DNA from: Sesamum alatum
Lineage: Eukaryota > Streptophyta > Magnoliopsida > Lamiales > Pedaliaceae
NCBI GenBank assembly: GCA_034509735.1
Contig: JACGWO010000012.1
Coordinates: 23,527,188 to 23,591,187, forward strand
DNA: 64,000 nucleotides
Direction: 5' to 3'
Shown: one piece after another, positions 1-11,829 of the stretch
Layout: each line of letters begins with the position of its first letter
Numbering within the stretch: position 1 is the first letter of the stretch
The notes under the pieces: model-generated
What the model was told of the DNA's origin: nothing
The model's input: only the letters and a program-made list of their open reading frames with translations
Databases searched by the model: none
Program-made: the position numbers and the translations under genes

Positions 1-1484
1 TGAATGTGAAACTTGAAATATTATGAAGATAATGGTGTAAATATTGAACTGGAGTGATGAAATATGATGATAAAGTGCCAACAATCGTGTGGAGTGCAAA
101 AATATGCTAGAAGTTTGCTAAAAATCGAGAGGAAGGTGAAAGTAAGAGTGAGAAATGCTTGTTACCGTTGTGGCTGCACGATGGCCTTTATTTATAGGCC
201 AATGATAAGTGAATCCCAAAAGTGGTTGTAGTTTGTGATATATTGTTAAAAAGCCACATGAGTTAGCTAACTAACAAAAAATCAAATTATGATTTAGACT
301 TATCTTGAAAAAGTTATGACTGTTTGAACGAGTCATGCCAGTCAAGCCGATTTCTGCGGGTTCTGTTTTACATGTTGCTACCAGGTCGACTATCATCAAT
401 CTAGAAGGATTTTGTTGGAGATTTTTTTATTTTTATTTTTTTGTATGATGTGTCTCATAATGTCAAGAATACGTGGGCCGTGTCATCCCTGATGTCCACT
501 GAGTTGTCCTACTGGATTGAACTCATATTTAGACCTGCCAGATTAATACGGGCTATGGCCCTAGTGCCTTTCTTATGGGCCAACAAGGTCAGGCTTGCTA
601 GACTGCTCGGTGGGAGCTCGCCTCCTTAGCTTTGGGTTGAAAAAGTATTTGAGGGGTTATCAAATACCAACTCCAAGTTTTAGAGGCTAAAAGATTTGAA
701 AGTTCAAATGGATGGTTTTATGGTACTCGAAAATCTAATAATACCATATATTTATCCATCTAATTATTGCGATTAGTACATAAATAACAATATCTAGTTG
801 CAGGCAAGTTCTACCTTACATAACAACTTTAAATTTTATACTTAAAATCTTGATAATTGATGTAGTTATATTTGATATAATCAAATTGAATTACCTATGT
901 AATCTATTTTCCATTTTTCGTGATCTGAATTTTTGCATTTTTAATTTTACAATTTATATATGCTGTTTCTGTAATATTTAAAAAAAAAATCTAATATTTA
1001 TATATGAAAGGCACTTAGAAACTCTAGGAGATATAGTATAAGAATTCTTTTTCCTTATAAATTGTTATTTTGAAATCCATTTTCTGGTTGATTGATGAAA
1101 AGATTCTAAATACAAGTGAACGATAGTATAAGTCTTGCTAATTTTGAAAAACGAAAACATGCATATAATTTGTAAATGATTTACTATTTTGTGAATTCAA
1201 ATTTTAAATGGTTAGTATATTATCTTCCTAAATAAATCCTATTTTATTATTTTAAAAATTATAAATCGAATGTAGCATCCAAATGCCCGACTCATCAAGT
1301 CCTCCGGGCATTCAGATCCTTCGCCCATGAAGATCTTTGGGAATCCCATCCTAAGTTTTGACAAACCCGTCCCAAATTTAGGCCGTGTTGTCCCTACTAA
1401 ATAGCATTTGTACATGGTACAAGAATAAAACAAAAGGAACAACAGCTATATCTATGAAACCAGTAGCATTGAAAACTTATGTAA
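1..1484. other. AT-rich intergenic DNA with LTR-like debris
   Basis: No coding region is convincing here. The short open frames (for example 441-629 and 1239-1442) have no recognisable domain and no plausible gene structure. Around 182-199 there is a small palindromic block (ggcc, TTTATTTATA, ggcc). Similar blocks occur near 13313 and 62161, next to other repeat-like stretches. This suggests a decayed LTR fragment, but I see no paired end or target duplication. Confidence 0.4.
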
Positions 1485-1493
1485 ATAATATTT

Positions 1494-1785
1494 GGGATAA
1501 TTATATTTACACCCCCTAACCTATGATCTATTTACACAAACAACCCCTACCTTTTGAATAATTACACATACACCCACTAGAATGTAAGCATCATTTACAC
1601 AAACCACCCCTATTTTTTTAGAAAATTACACTTACACCCCTCAAAAGTATCGACATTATTACACAAAGTACCCATATTTTGGCCATCAAGGGTGGTTTCT
1701 GTAATTATGCAAATGGCAGGGATGGTTTGTGTAAATGTAATTATGCACATTTACATGTGCTCAAGGGTGTAAATGTAATTATCCC
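1494..1785. mobile_element. 292-bp foldback MITE, probably Mutator-like
   Basis: The two ends are inverted copies: the left end begins GGGATAATTATATTTACACC and the right end finishes GGTGTAAATGTAATTATCCC. The 9-bp sequence ATAATATTT stands directly on both sides (1485-1493 and 1786-1794). A 9-bp target duplication with long imperfect arms is usual for Mutator-superfamily MITEs. The arms carry repeated 'ttacacnnaccacccc' units. The element lies about 550 bp beyond the stop codon of the carbonic-anhydrase-like gene and encodes nothing. Confidence 0.85.
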
Positions 1786-1794
1786 ATAATATTT

Positions 1795-2333
1795 TGCAGC
1801 AGTATGTGCATCAATGATTGAGCACATGTATGTACCTTCCACCAGCCACAGCCCATTTATACTTTGCAATTTGCATCCTACAATTCCAGCTAAAGTTACA
1901 TGGCAATGCAGTTTGGCTGCACTACTCTTTAGTGCAGCAATGCATCTTTCCAATACAAAAACAACTCGAATTTTATGTAACATATCGTGCTTATGCTCAC
2001 AAGCACCAATCTTTCCACAAGTTTTCGACTTTTTGTTGAGTGCCTGATGCAAATCCAAGTGTATGAAGTTGGGCTGCTGCAGCCATGACTTTAGGAAACG
2101 AGACGGTGGTGCAACAAGAACTTATGAAACTAGAAAGACCATGTAAAGCTAATATGAAAGAATTCAAGAACCATTTTATATTCCCATTCACTTGCAGTTT
2201 TGCATTGTAAATGGTAATCACAAGTGAACCGACCTCCAAACTAGGGAGTCTGGGGACTTGCATGAGTTTTCTGGTTCCTTATTTCTATTTGAGAAAAGGA
2301 AAATAGCAGATAGTAAGACGAGTATTACCAGGT
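1795..2333. other. 3' flank and probable 3' UTR of the gamma-CAL gene
   Basis: This is non-coding sequence downstream of the minus-strand stop codon at 2334. Overlapping open frames on both strands (about 1814-2263) have no recognisable domain. I see no canonical polyadenylation signal that fixes the transcript end. Confidence 0.35.
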
Positions 2334-4869
2334 TCAGATTGAAATGCCCAGAGATGACTTCATCTTCTCAACTTCCAAATACACGGTCGAATAAGGTAAA
2401 AACTCCGAGAAGTGGCTTCTGCTTAGATCATTTATTGCAACTGCAAGTTTGGGGATCTCCAATATCTCTTCATGACTCAAAGTCCTGACAAACTTTGCTG
2501 GATTTCCAGCCCAAAGCTCGCCACTTTGTATTCGCCTTCCTGGAGGCACCACGGACCCAGCTTCGAGAATGGAATGTGTTTCGACTAAAGAACCTTCCAT
2601 AAGGATCGAGTGCTGCCCAATAATGCATTCAGGCTCAATTGTGCAGGATCTCAAGAGACTGTATGCACCAATAGTAACAAACCTTTCAATAGATGTTTCT
2701 GCTGGTAGCCCTGTTAAACATAAGGTATTTTATTTTAGCAGCAACCCTGCTAATTGTATCTTTTATATTCTTGGGGTGGAGGTATAAAATTGAAGAAAAC
2801 GACATAGGATGTGCCGATAGCAATTCAGTAATAATAGCAACAAACAGCAGACAATGTCATAATTGAAGCTCTCCTCGAGGAAAAGCGACAAATCATGTCC
2901 TCAGAGAGAAATTTCCACACATAGCATATGGCATTCAGCATTAATTAATGAACATCAAACTTAAAAGTAAGTGACCGACTACTTTCTTTACCTGTATCTA
3001 CCAGAAATTATCATCGCGATTTTCAGCACTCTTGTTCAGTAACATATATATAAACCTTCATTGAGAATATTCACCTTCTGGCTTAGAAAGCCAAGACTAT
3101 AATCTATTCACAAAATTAGATCTCTCCGTAACTGCGGCAGAAAAGGTTTGATTTGACTGTCATGTCTATCCACATAGAATTCAATTTTCCCATCCGCTCT
3201 TGCACAGGTGTTAAAAGTTCTTAGTTAATACTCAGCTATGACATAAAGGATATTATCACCATTGATTGGGCTGCCATCGCATTCATAATTGATTCCTATA
3301 AATTAAGTGTATAAATCAAGTATTTTCTTGGTGCTTCTACTTCGAGTTTTCTGTTAAAGACATGTTATTTTCTGACCGCTAAATCAAATTAGCTTCCCAC
3401 TGGGCATATTTGATATGTTAATGAATACTGAATCAGTTGACAGTGCTTGTAGATCCAACTGCTTGCTGATTGCAAGTTAATGAAAGAAGTCCAAAAACCA
3501 TTATTGTTGAGTCCTTGAAACAGTTGAGCTCCTTTAGGAATCTTCTCATCAACAAGCACAAAACATATTAAGTTTACACATAATATGTTTCTGCCACAGA
3601 CCAAATATCACAGCAGAATAGTGAAACCTAAAGTTCCTTGACCTTCTGCAAGGATTAAAAGTTCATTACTTGACACTTACGATCACTAATCTACCCTTCT
3701 ATGGTTTATCCCAAATCTGCACAAATTGGAAACATCCAGAACATATAGACCTGGTTTTGAACCTGTGAGCATCTTAAACTACTTTCATGACTATGCTGTA
3801 ACAGCCAATTCAGATAATTTCCCTATTTCTCTCTTTTCTCATTTTCCCCCTTCATCAAGAAAGAAACATGAAAGGAAATCCACTGAAATGTCATAATATG
3901 ATCCGCCCCTTCGGAGTTACTTTCCAAACAAAGACGTAATTTGCTACCCTCCAGAGAAAATCAAACCCTTTAAGCACAAGGTACTGCCCAAGAAATGTTG
4001 CCTGTGACCTTATGATGGATGAAACACAAAATTACCTCCTACCATGAATCTATCTTCTCTGCCGAAAATAATTCTAGCAGCATAGTATATTAACACAAAA
4101 AGATCAAGAAGCAACATCTGGACATAGGACAATGTACAATGACTCTCCGTCCAACATGAAGAGTACATAAACAAGCTCAATAAATAAGTTCTCGGAAGTT
4201 GGAACGAAAATTTATTCTTGAAACAACCCATGTTACAGAATGTGGTACTCTATTGAATTGAAACAATGTGCTCATCTTAATCCATCCAAATCTTGATTTC
4301 AAGTGTAATCAACAGAACTAAGAGACAAGTCAATACTGAACCGAAACCAATTCTAGCTCAGCTAAAATGATTCCCTTCACAATCACAAAACCAAGCAAAA
4401 AACCAGGACCAATATCGAAAGTAAAACCCAACGTGCATGCATTAAAGCGCGTAGTACAACAGGAGCATTCAGAAACCTGACCTGTGGGGGAAGACCAAGC
4501 GGCGTGAACAACACACCGTTCCTGTACATTGGAGCAGAAGCCAACGGTAATCTTATTAAGGTCTCCGCGGAGAACGGCGCCGTTCCAGACGGAGGCGCCG
4601 TCATAGACCACCACCTGACCGGCCAAAACAACATTCGGCGCCACGTAAGCATCCACCGCTATTTTGGGGGTCCACTGTCCCAACGGTACCATTTTCCTCT
4701 GGCCCCTATAGTCCCATCTCACCCGATCCGGCGACTCCTTAATGACCGGAGCCGGTGGAGCCGACGGTTGAGCCAATTGGACCGCTTCAGCTGAAAAAGC
4801 GCGGCCCAGAAGAGGGCCGGAGCGGGTCCGGTTTAGGATCCTTCTGGATACTCGGGCTAGTGTTGCCAT
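2334..4869 (-). CDS. GAMMACAL: gamma carbonic anhydrase-like protein, mitochondrial complex I subunit
   Basis: Two exons join in frame: 4869-4482 and 2710-2334, with a 1.77-kb GT-AG intron (donor ACAG|GTCAGG, acceptor TTTAACAG|GG). The split codon makes Gly in the conserved SPTGLP segment. The product is 254 aa, close to the roughly 252-256 aa of Arabidopsis gamma-CAL1/2. Residues 1-40 are rich in Arg, Ser and Ala and lack acidic residues, as expected for a mitochondrial presequence. From about residue 70 to 200 a left-handed beta-helix repeat pattern runs through VAPNVVLAGQV, VWNGAVLRGDLNKITVG, SNVQERCVVH and GELWAGNPAKF. True gamma-CAs have further zinc-binding His in a 'VGHSAVLHGC'-type motif. 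Here that site reads IGAYSLLRSC, so the zinc site is incomplete, as in the CAL subfamily. The family forms the matrix-exposed trimer of plant complex I. Start: the first ATG, followed by the presequence. The subfamily is secure; CAL1 versus CAL2 is not decided. Confidence 0.95.
2711..4481 (-). other. intron of the gamma-CAL gene
   Basis: This is a single 1,771-bp GT-AG intron. It is AT-rich and has no internal gene or delimited transposon that I can see. Small open frames at 3389-3604 and 4010-4231 have no recognisable product. Confidence 0.8.
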
Positions 4870-4994
4870 TGTTGCTTTTCCTTTTCCTTTTGATCTCTTG
4901 GTCTTAGAGGAAGAGAGTAGAGTTGAAGGGAAGAGTGGAAATGGAGCCTAGTGTTTGCTGTTCCGGTAGAACGGGTCGGGTTTGAATCTGGGTC

Positions 4995-5000
4995 TGGGCC
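4995..5000. promoter_or_regulatory. site II-like TGGGCC motif upstream of gamma-CAL
   Basis: TGGGCC lies 126 bp before the start codon, inside a GC-richer patch (4960-5045) that also has TGGGCG and several GGCCC/GGTCC words. TGGGCC/T 'site II' motifs bind TCP factors and are common in plant nuclear genes for mitochondrial proteins. The motif is seen directly; the function is inferred. Confidence 0.4.
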
Positions 5001-5049
5001 TGTATGCAATGCTAAGGTCCGGCCCGAATGAAGTGTGGGTTGGGCGAAT

Positions 5050-7282
5050 TTTGTTAATATAAAATCTCACATTTTGCTCTTAAGATAATTTAGTCCAAAT
5101 CCAATTTGAGAAAAGTAGAAACTGAATTTTCAGATCCATATGATTGAGGTGATTTTTTGCTCTTTGATTTTTTTTACCTTTATATTTATTGCTTTTTCAA
5201 CTATAAAATCAAATTGCATATATTGTCAGAAGCATAAGAAAATCACCATATTGCATACATTGCATAATTGATTACGAGATAAATAAATTTTGAAATAATT
5301 GATTTTAGGGAGAGCAATTATGACGATTAGATCCTTAACTGATTATGGAAATAATGTCGTAGTTTAATTCCAAAACTGACCTCTTGTTAAGGATGATAAG
5401 GAATTAGAAAAAAAATTAACGGGCATAATGAATAATTAAGTAAAAATAATCATGACAGGTTTAAAAATAGCATATTGTATTTGTAGTTTTTATGAAAACA
5501 TGGCCCGAATGTAATTTTATCTCAAAAATGATTATATGAAATGGAGCCAAATAACACAAGATATAGTGTTCAAGTTTGAATGGCTCAATCGCAGTGCAAA
5601 ATAAATCGGGAGCTAAGAAATTATTATAATAGTTCTTGATAGTCAATACTTATACGATATATGTAGCTGATTCACTGAAAAATGAAAAATTAAAATGGGC
5701 AAATCCCACATTGATTAATAACATCAATGAAAAATAAAATTAATTACTAAAGTTTAGCAATCAAAAGGAAAAAAGAAAAAAGAGAATTAAATTTTTTATT
5801 CAAATTAAAGAAGATAAATCTGAAATAACAGCCACACATTAAGGATATGTTTACTGAGATCCATGTTAATAGGTCTCAGTTTGGCGTTTACTAGTATTTT
5901 CACAGGCCCTACTATATTAAAGGCTTGTTACTGATCTTTACTGAATTCAATACAACAATTTTGGAAAGCATGTGATATAAAATAGTATGTGGGCCCCATG
6001 CGTTCCCCCGTTAACTTTTGTTACTTGCTTTGTTCCTGGATCCATGTATTTTTTTTTGTCTACGCTATCCATGATTTTGGTTAAATTTACACCCCTCCAC
6101 CAAATTATTAATGAAGTGTAAGCCGGTAGATGCGCATTGAAAGATATATAAATAAAGATGCAAGCATTTGACTTTTTCCTCCCTTCCTCCTCCATTGGTG
6201 TCTTCCTTAAAACTCGATCTGTAAAAGCTCTTTCCTCTTGACAATGAGGCGGATTCCGGCTACAAGGAAGGATTGTGGGGTCTTGATTTTTATATGTGTA
6301 TATTAGTTTGTGCCGCTATGTTACTTATTCGACGAGATCCAAGCAGAATATTAGGTAGAGATTTTATGGGCTTTTATTAATTCTTTTGCAACGGGAGATG
6401 GTGACAAAAGTACTGCGAAGATGTTTGATCGTGTGCTAAAGATGTTCCCTTGTTTTGGTTTCGTTGTTCGAACGGTGCTGGTAAAAGTTGTTTCAACATC
6501 ATTGTAGCGGATAAACAGATAGATTTTTGTTTCTTTTGAAATGCGTTGAAGGCGGATATATTTCTTATTGATTTAGTTTAAAACATCTATCTGTATGGAA
6601 TCCTAATTACACAAAGATAAATTTCTTGTAATACCAATTATTAAAATTTTGAAGCAATACAAGTTGTTCCAGTGTATGTTTATTTGTCAGGCGATTTGTA
6701 AAGTTTATTTGATGTCGAAGTTCTATTTATAAAGCGAGATTTTAGCATCCTGTACCTTTTTGACAAAATACTTAAATACACATAAAGTGAGGTTTTCAAT
6801 ATTGTGCTCCTCCTCAAATTTGAAGTGGTTTTTGATGACAGGTCACTCGAAAATATAAGAACTAGTTTAGGCTGATTTTCAGACACGGTGATTGTGATAG
6901 TGTCCTCCATTGTTGTCTTTTCTTTGCTCTACCCTCTAATGGAGTCGTGAACAATCCACCAGATGGTTCAACAAAATTAGAAATATTGTTGGATGAAATG
7001 ACGAACTATTTTATCTTATTCATGGACAAAATGATAAAATACCGATTTAATCCATTTTACAGTGTAAAAAGGTAAACTGACTATCAATTTTTTAGCTATA
7101 TTATGTTGATTTAATTATGGAAAATAAACAGGTGGGCAAATAATAGTATCCGAGTTAATATGACATCTTATATGAAATTAATATAGTACAAGTCAATCCA
7201 ATATGAGTACCTAAAACAAATACTCCTGATTCATGACATATAATTTGATGCAGGTAGAGCCCACTGTTTCATACTCAGTCTC
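5050..7282. other. AT-rich intergenic DNA between the gamma-CAL and MADS genes
   Basis: No gene is supported. Scattered open frames of 60-82 codons have no domain and no matching splice partners. The stretch is AT-rich, and I could not delimit a transposon in it. Confidence 0.5.
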
Positions 7283-7353
7283 TCATAGATCAAACCCTAA
7301 AACAGCCTGCTGATGATCATGACCATTCTTGATCAACCTAATCTCATTCAACC
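7283..7353 (-). other. possible last exon of the MADS gene
   Basis: An acceptor-like TTTGGTAG at 7354 is followed by an open frame of 22 codons ending in TGA at 7283. Its phase fits the original exon-7 frame if exon 7 runs to the donor after 7775, but that reading passes two stops (TAG at 7805-7803 and a later TAA). Either it is untranslated 3' sequence or the gene carries a frameshift near the T-run at 7806. Confidence 0.3.
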
Positions 7354-7802
7354 CTACCAAATTAAGAGAAAAAAAAATAATTAAGGGATAAAAATTTACA
7401 CTGTCAGACAGAAGTAAGAAATTAAATAATATGATCACTCTTTTCTTAAAAAGAATTATAATAATTCAGTTTCTCGTTCTTTTTTTTTCTGGAAAAATAA
7501 TAATAATAATTCAGTTCATAAGAGAATTATATTGTTTTCTTGGTCACGGAACTATGAGTTTGGTAAGATTAATTAACATATTTCAATATTTTGTAAGTTC
7601 GAAAATATCTTTATAAGATGCTTTGAAAAGTTTATAAACTCATAAAAACCCTCTAATTAATATATATATTATTTATTTAATCATAAACTTTATTTAAAAT
7701 TACTATTTAATATTCCGTCACTAATATTATCTCGACCCCTGATTATGAAGTCAAATTCTAAATACCAGAAGTACCTCTTTAATACCCTGGTTGCATCTGA
7801 TT

Positions 7803-10800
7803 CTAAAATATGCTTGTGCTGGCTTCTTGAAGCTCATGCAGCTTCACACCAAATAGAAATTAAAAAAAAAAAAAAGAATTAAATGGAAGTGAATATGGCA
7901 AAAATAAATTTAATTAAGTAAAATTTTATGGAAATGTAAGCCTTGAAATGGGTACCTTCTTTTGGAGATTGTTGCTCTCTTCTTGAAGGTCTTTATGCTG
8001 CATTAGCATACACAAATAAGGGGTATTCTGGTCATTTCATTTATCATTTTATATGTGTGTATTTCTATTTATATATATATATATAAGACTTTATTAAGTT
8101 TGAAAGGATTAATTTTTACACCATACCTTTTTCTTTAGATAATTTATTTCTTCCATAACTATACGCCTCTGCAGAAAAACATACAATATTTAAGTTAATC
8201 TAATTATAAGTCGAAGTCTGCTTATTACTTAAGGAACAACTAAAAATAGTATAAGTAACAAAATATTGTTGATGATTTTAAAGTTTTTATCAAAAATATA
8301 TATCAAATAACAATAATTTTAATATTATTCTATAATTATTAGTAACAAAAATTATGTACCTTTCTGGAACGAATACGTTCCATCCCAACTCTCACTTGGC
8401 GCTCTAATTGTTTCAACTCTTTCATGCCTAGCCCTGATAGATTTTCTCCAGCAAAATGCCTACAAAATAAGCCCAAATATTTAAGGGTGCATTTGGCTTA
8501 ATGGATTTGAATTTGAGCGAATGATTTGAAGAACTGATTTGAAATTTGAAATCCATCAATATTCAACAAAATGTAGTTCAGAATTAGAATCGAATGATTT
8601 CAAAACTTAGTACCGACATTTTGATTTGTACTGAAATTTTGGTTCAGAGTACAAGACTTTTCAAAATTTCGATTCTCGGGTCGGTTTTAATTTTTGTTAC
8701 TAGTTAATGAAACCAAATCCAATATTGAATTATATATATATATAATAATTAAGACATGTTATATATGTATATTAACTAATTACATTTTTAATTTTCTTTC
8801 TTTTGATTTGTTTTATAGATTTTTTTTTAAAAAAAATTCTTATCGAATACTGAACTGAATTAACTAATTATGCAGTTTCAATCTGGTATTCTATATTCAT
8901 TTTTAGTGATTGAAGTTTTGATTTTCGATTTGGTTCAACTTTAATTAAAATATGCACGTATAAATTTAGATTTGTCAATGAGTGGATATCATCCTACTCG
9001 AACTCAAAACCAATAAATACTAATACTGGGGAAAAATACAAGCAACCCCCATGTGATATTGTAAATATGCAAATTACCCCCTATGAAAAAATAAATGACA
9101 AGTTACCTCCCTGTATTTTTTAAAATGAAGCAATTTACCTTGTGTTTTTCAAAATGAAGCAATTTACCCTCCTGTGTTTTTCAAAATGAAACAATTCACC
9201 TCCCTGCCTAGGAAGGTGAATTGCTTCATTTTGAAAGACACAGGGGGTAAATTGCTATTTTTTTTAATATGGGATAATTTGCTCATTTACAATATCACAT
9301 AGGGTAAATTGCATTAAACCTATAGTTACTTTGCATGATTGTGAATGTGTAGTAGTGAAAATCTGGAAAGAAGACAGACTTGTCTCTAGCTTCCAGACCC
9401 TCAACTCTTCTCCTCAACTCTTCAATTTCATTTCTCCACACCTGCAAAGTGCTTCAGTCAGAAGCTTTTCAGCACATACAGTTTCATGATTTTTTTTTCT
9501 TTTTCTATAATTATTACATTTAATTAACTAAGATATAAAGTAGAAAAAATACCAGGAATTCATTTAAAGAATTGCATCTACTTGAATATTAATTTAATTA
9601 TATAAAAATATTTTAATTCTTGATGACCCAAAAATATATAGATACCTCCATGCCTTGTTGTTCGACTGATTTGGTTATTCCTACTTCAATTCTGTACCTC
9701 GTAATAGTCCTACGTATGCTGCAAAACCAAAATCAAGCATACATTCATTCTCACGTGTGTATTATCATGGGGAAAAAGCAATTTATCCCTATATGTTGAG
9801 GGAGATGAGCAATTTATCCCTGTGAAAAATAAAACACCAATTTATCCCATGTGTTATTGGAAATAGAACAAAATATCCACTAGGTCCTTATGTATTTGGG
9901 ATAAGTTTTGATCAATAAAAAAAAATTATATATATTTAATTTAACGTATTATTACATATATAATTATAAAAATAATATTTAATATATTTAATATTATATC
10001 TTAGTTAATATAATATATATATATATATATAATATTTTTTCCTTTTCGTCATCTCCTTACCGCCGGCCCCATCTCCCTCCCCTCGCACCGACCCGACCCC
10101 AGCCCCCTCCTCCTACCCGTTGACCTAGCCCCCACCTCGCGCTGCCCCTCGCCACTCCTTCAACGCCAGTGCAATCGCAGCCGCCTGCGCCCCCCCCCCC
10201 CCCCCCCCCAACCCCCACACTCAAATTCGCTCCCCCTAGCCGCATCCTCCGCCCCCTCAGCCCAGATTCACGCAGATCCACCCCTCTTCTCCGCCGGCAT
10301 CCTCTTTCTCTTTCTCTATGTATATATACATATATAAAGTATAAATATATACATACTCAAATCTAATTATATATAATGTATAATTTTAATTACTATTTAT
10401 TTAAATTTAAACCATTGATACTCAAATCTACACAGTTAATATATTAATTAACTTTTACCTGTTAATATATTAGTTAAATTTTACCTTAGAGTGATTAAGA
10501 TCCGACAGTTTTGAAATAATGATATAAATATTAGTTTGTGTATTCTCACAAAACGCGTCGAGGGTATTTTGCTCTATTTCTGATAACACAGGAGGGTATG
10601 AGTCGTTGTTTCTGCAAGTAACGCCGAAACATTAGCTACAGCTAAAAACTATACCAAATGATGTGGCTTCAATTCTATTTTTCATTTTTCACTTTTCACT
10701 TTTATTTTCAAGCGCTATTTTAACTTTCCTACTTGTGATTTTCTCTACCTGCAAAAGCAGAAGTTACTGCAAACACACACCCGACACTGCATATAAAAAA

Positions 10801-11037
10801 TGAAGAATAAAAGAAATCGAAAATGATTGGAGTTACGAAAATTATAACTCACTCATCATGGCTGGAGAATTGGTATGATTTTCCAGAAGGTGAGAAAATG
10901 AGGAGAGCAACCTCAGCATCGCAGAGTAGAGACAGCTCGAATGCTTTCTTGAGCAGCCCACTTCTTCTCTTTGAGAATGTCACCTGCCTGTTTGTCGCAT
11001 TCTCAATTCTCTTCAACTCTACTTTCCCTCTTCCCAT
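7803..11037 (-). CDS. MIKC-type MADS-box transcription factor, probably TM8 clade
   Basis: Seven exons join in frame: 11037-10853 (185 nt, MADS domain), 9718-9646 (73), 9441-9380 (62), 8459-8360 (100), 8168-8127 (42), 7997-7956 (42) and 7841-7803 (to an in-frame TAG). The 62-100-42-42 run is the classic MIKC K-domain exon pattern. Residues 1-60 are a complete MADS domain ([42 protein letters not shown]). The I region follows, then a K domain with leucine heptads ([36 protein letters not shown]). [13 protein letters not shown] and [14 protein letters not shown] resemble TM8 as I recall it. Such proteins bind CArG boxes as dimers or tetramers in the nucleus. The reading as built is 180 aa. The 3' end is uncertain: exon 7 may continue past the TAG to a donor after 7775, and a possible last exon (7353-7283, ending TGA) exists. 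Type II MADS is certain; the subfamily is probable. Confidence 0.88.
9028..9320. mobile_element. foldback MITE in MADS intron 3
   Basis: The ends are imperfect inverted copies. The left arm has GTGATATTGTAAATATGCAAATTA and the right arm reads the same in reverse complement (taattt..gctcatttacaatatcac). The centre is palindromic around CCTGCCTAGGAAGG. The 'caatttaccc' unit repeats in each arm. I could not confirm a clean target duplication, so the boundaries are approximate. Confidence 0.65.
9770..10620. mobile_element. foldback element in MADS intron 1 with a GC-rich insert
   Basis: The left arm near 9855-9890 (TGTTATTGGAAATAGAAC) is matched in inverse orientation near 10560-10595. 'aatttatccc' units repeat in the left arm. 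Between the arms lies a very GC-rich, pyrimidine-biased block (about 10050-10310) that contrasts sharply with the AT-rich intron. It includes an almost pure C tract near 10190-10208. No target duplication was confirmed and the right outer end appears truncated, so the ends are approximate. Confidence 0.5.
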
Positions 11038-11829
11038 TAATTCTTGAAAAAGAATAAAAAAAAAACCCTAAATATATATGGTAATATATATAATTACTTT
11101 GTTGAGGAAATAATTTATAGGTATTTAGGTATGGAGTTTCAGAGCAGCTTCGGGGAAATTAAGAATGGCTGAACATATGAAGAGATTAGCAGCTTGGAAG
11201 AATAAGGAAAAGAGAAAGCAAACACAAAGCATGTTCAAACCAAGGTTCTTAATTGGGAAGATATATAGACATCTAGCCTCATGCAGTTTGTTTATATATA
11301 GAGAGAGAGAGCCGAAAAATTCTTGTCGGGCCAAACTCAGTCGAACCAAACCAATCATAAAATAAGTATGATATACTGCTATGTGATAGATCATTTTTCC
11401 TGAACTGTATACCAATCACACGACAAGTACATTACACTTGTCATATATATGATTGGTTCAGGTTTGATCAAGCCGGGTGCATGCTAGAATTTCTCGCACC
11501 GGCTCGGCCAAACCTGAATGTAACCTAATTTCTATTCTCACTTCTGATGTAACCTAATTTTATGCAGGGACCAAATATTTTTTGGGGTCAATACTATTTT
11601 ACCCTAGCGTGAAAATATTTATAAGCATAAAACCTCCCTAAATAAATAATAAAAATGTGATTTTTGAGATTTTTTAAAAATAAGCTCACTATCTCCCACA
11701 TCAGGAAGTCAAAATTTGTCATCCTTTTAAAAGTTCAGGGCGTTGATTCCCCTTTCTTTTTCCCGAGAAGAAAAGGGTGTTTTGCTTAATTACTACTATT
11801 TGCCGGGGATTCTGTTGTATTTGACTTCA
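11038..11829. other. upstream flank of the MADS gene
   Basis: This is non-coding. It has a GA run at 11299-11310, a hairpin-forming GACAAGT/ACTTGTC pair near 11422-11440, and a near-direct repeat of 'tgtaacctaattt' at about 11519-11562. No TATA box or CArG box can be assigned with confidence. Confidence 0.35.

Noticed and set aside
10057..10366. Pro-rich and Gly-rich frames on opposite strands
   Set aside because: Both are translations of one C-rich tract inside a MADS intron element; not a gene.
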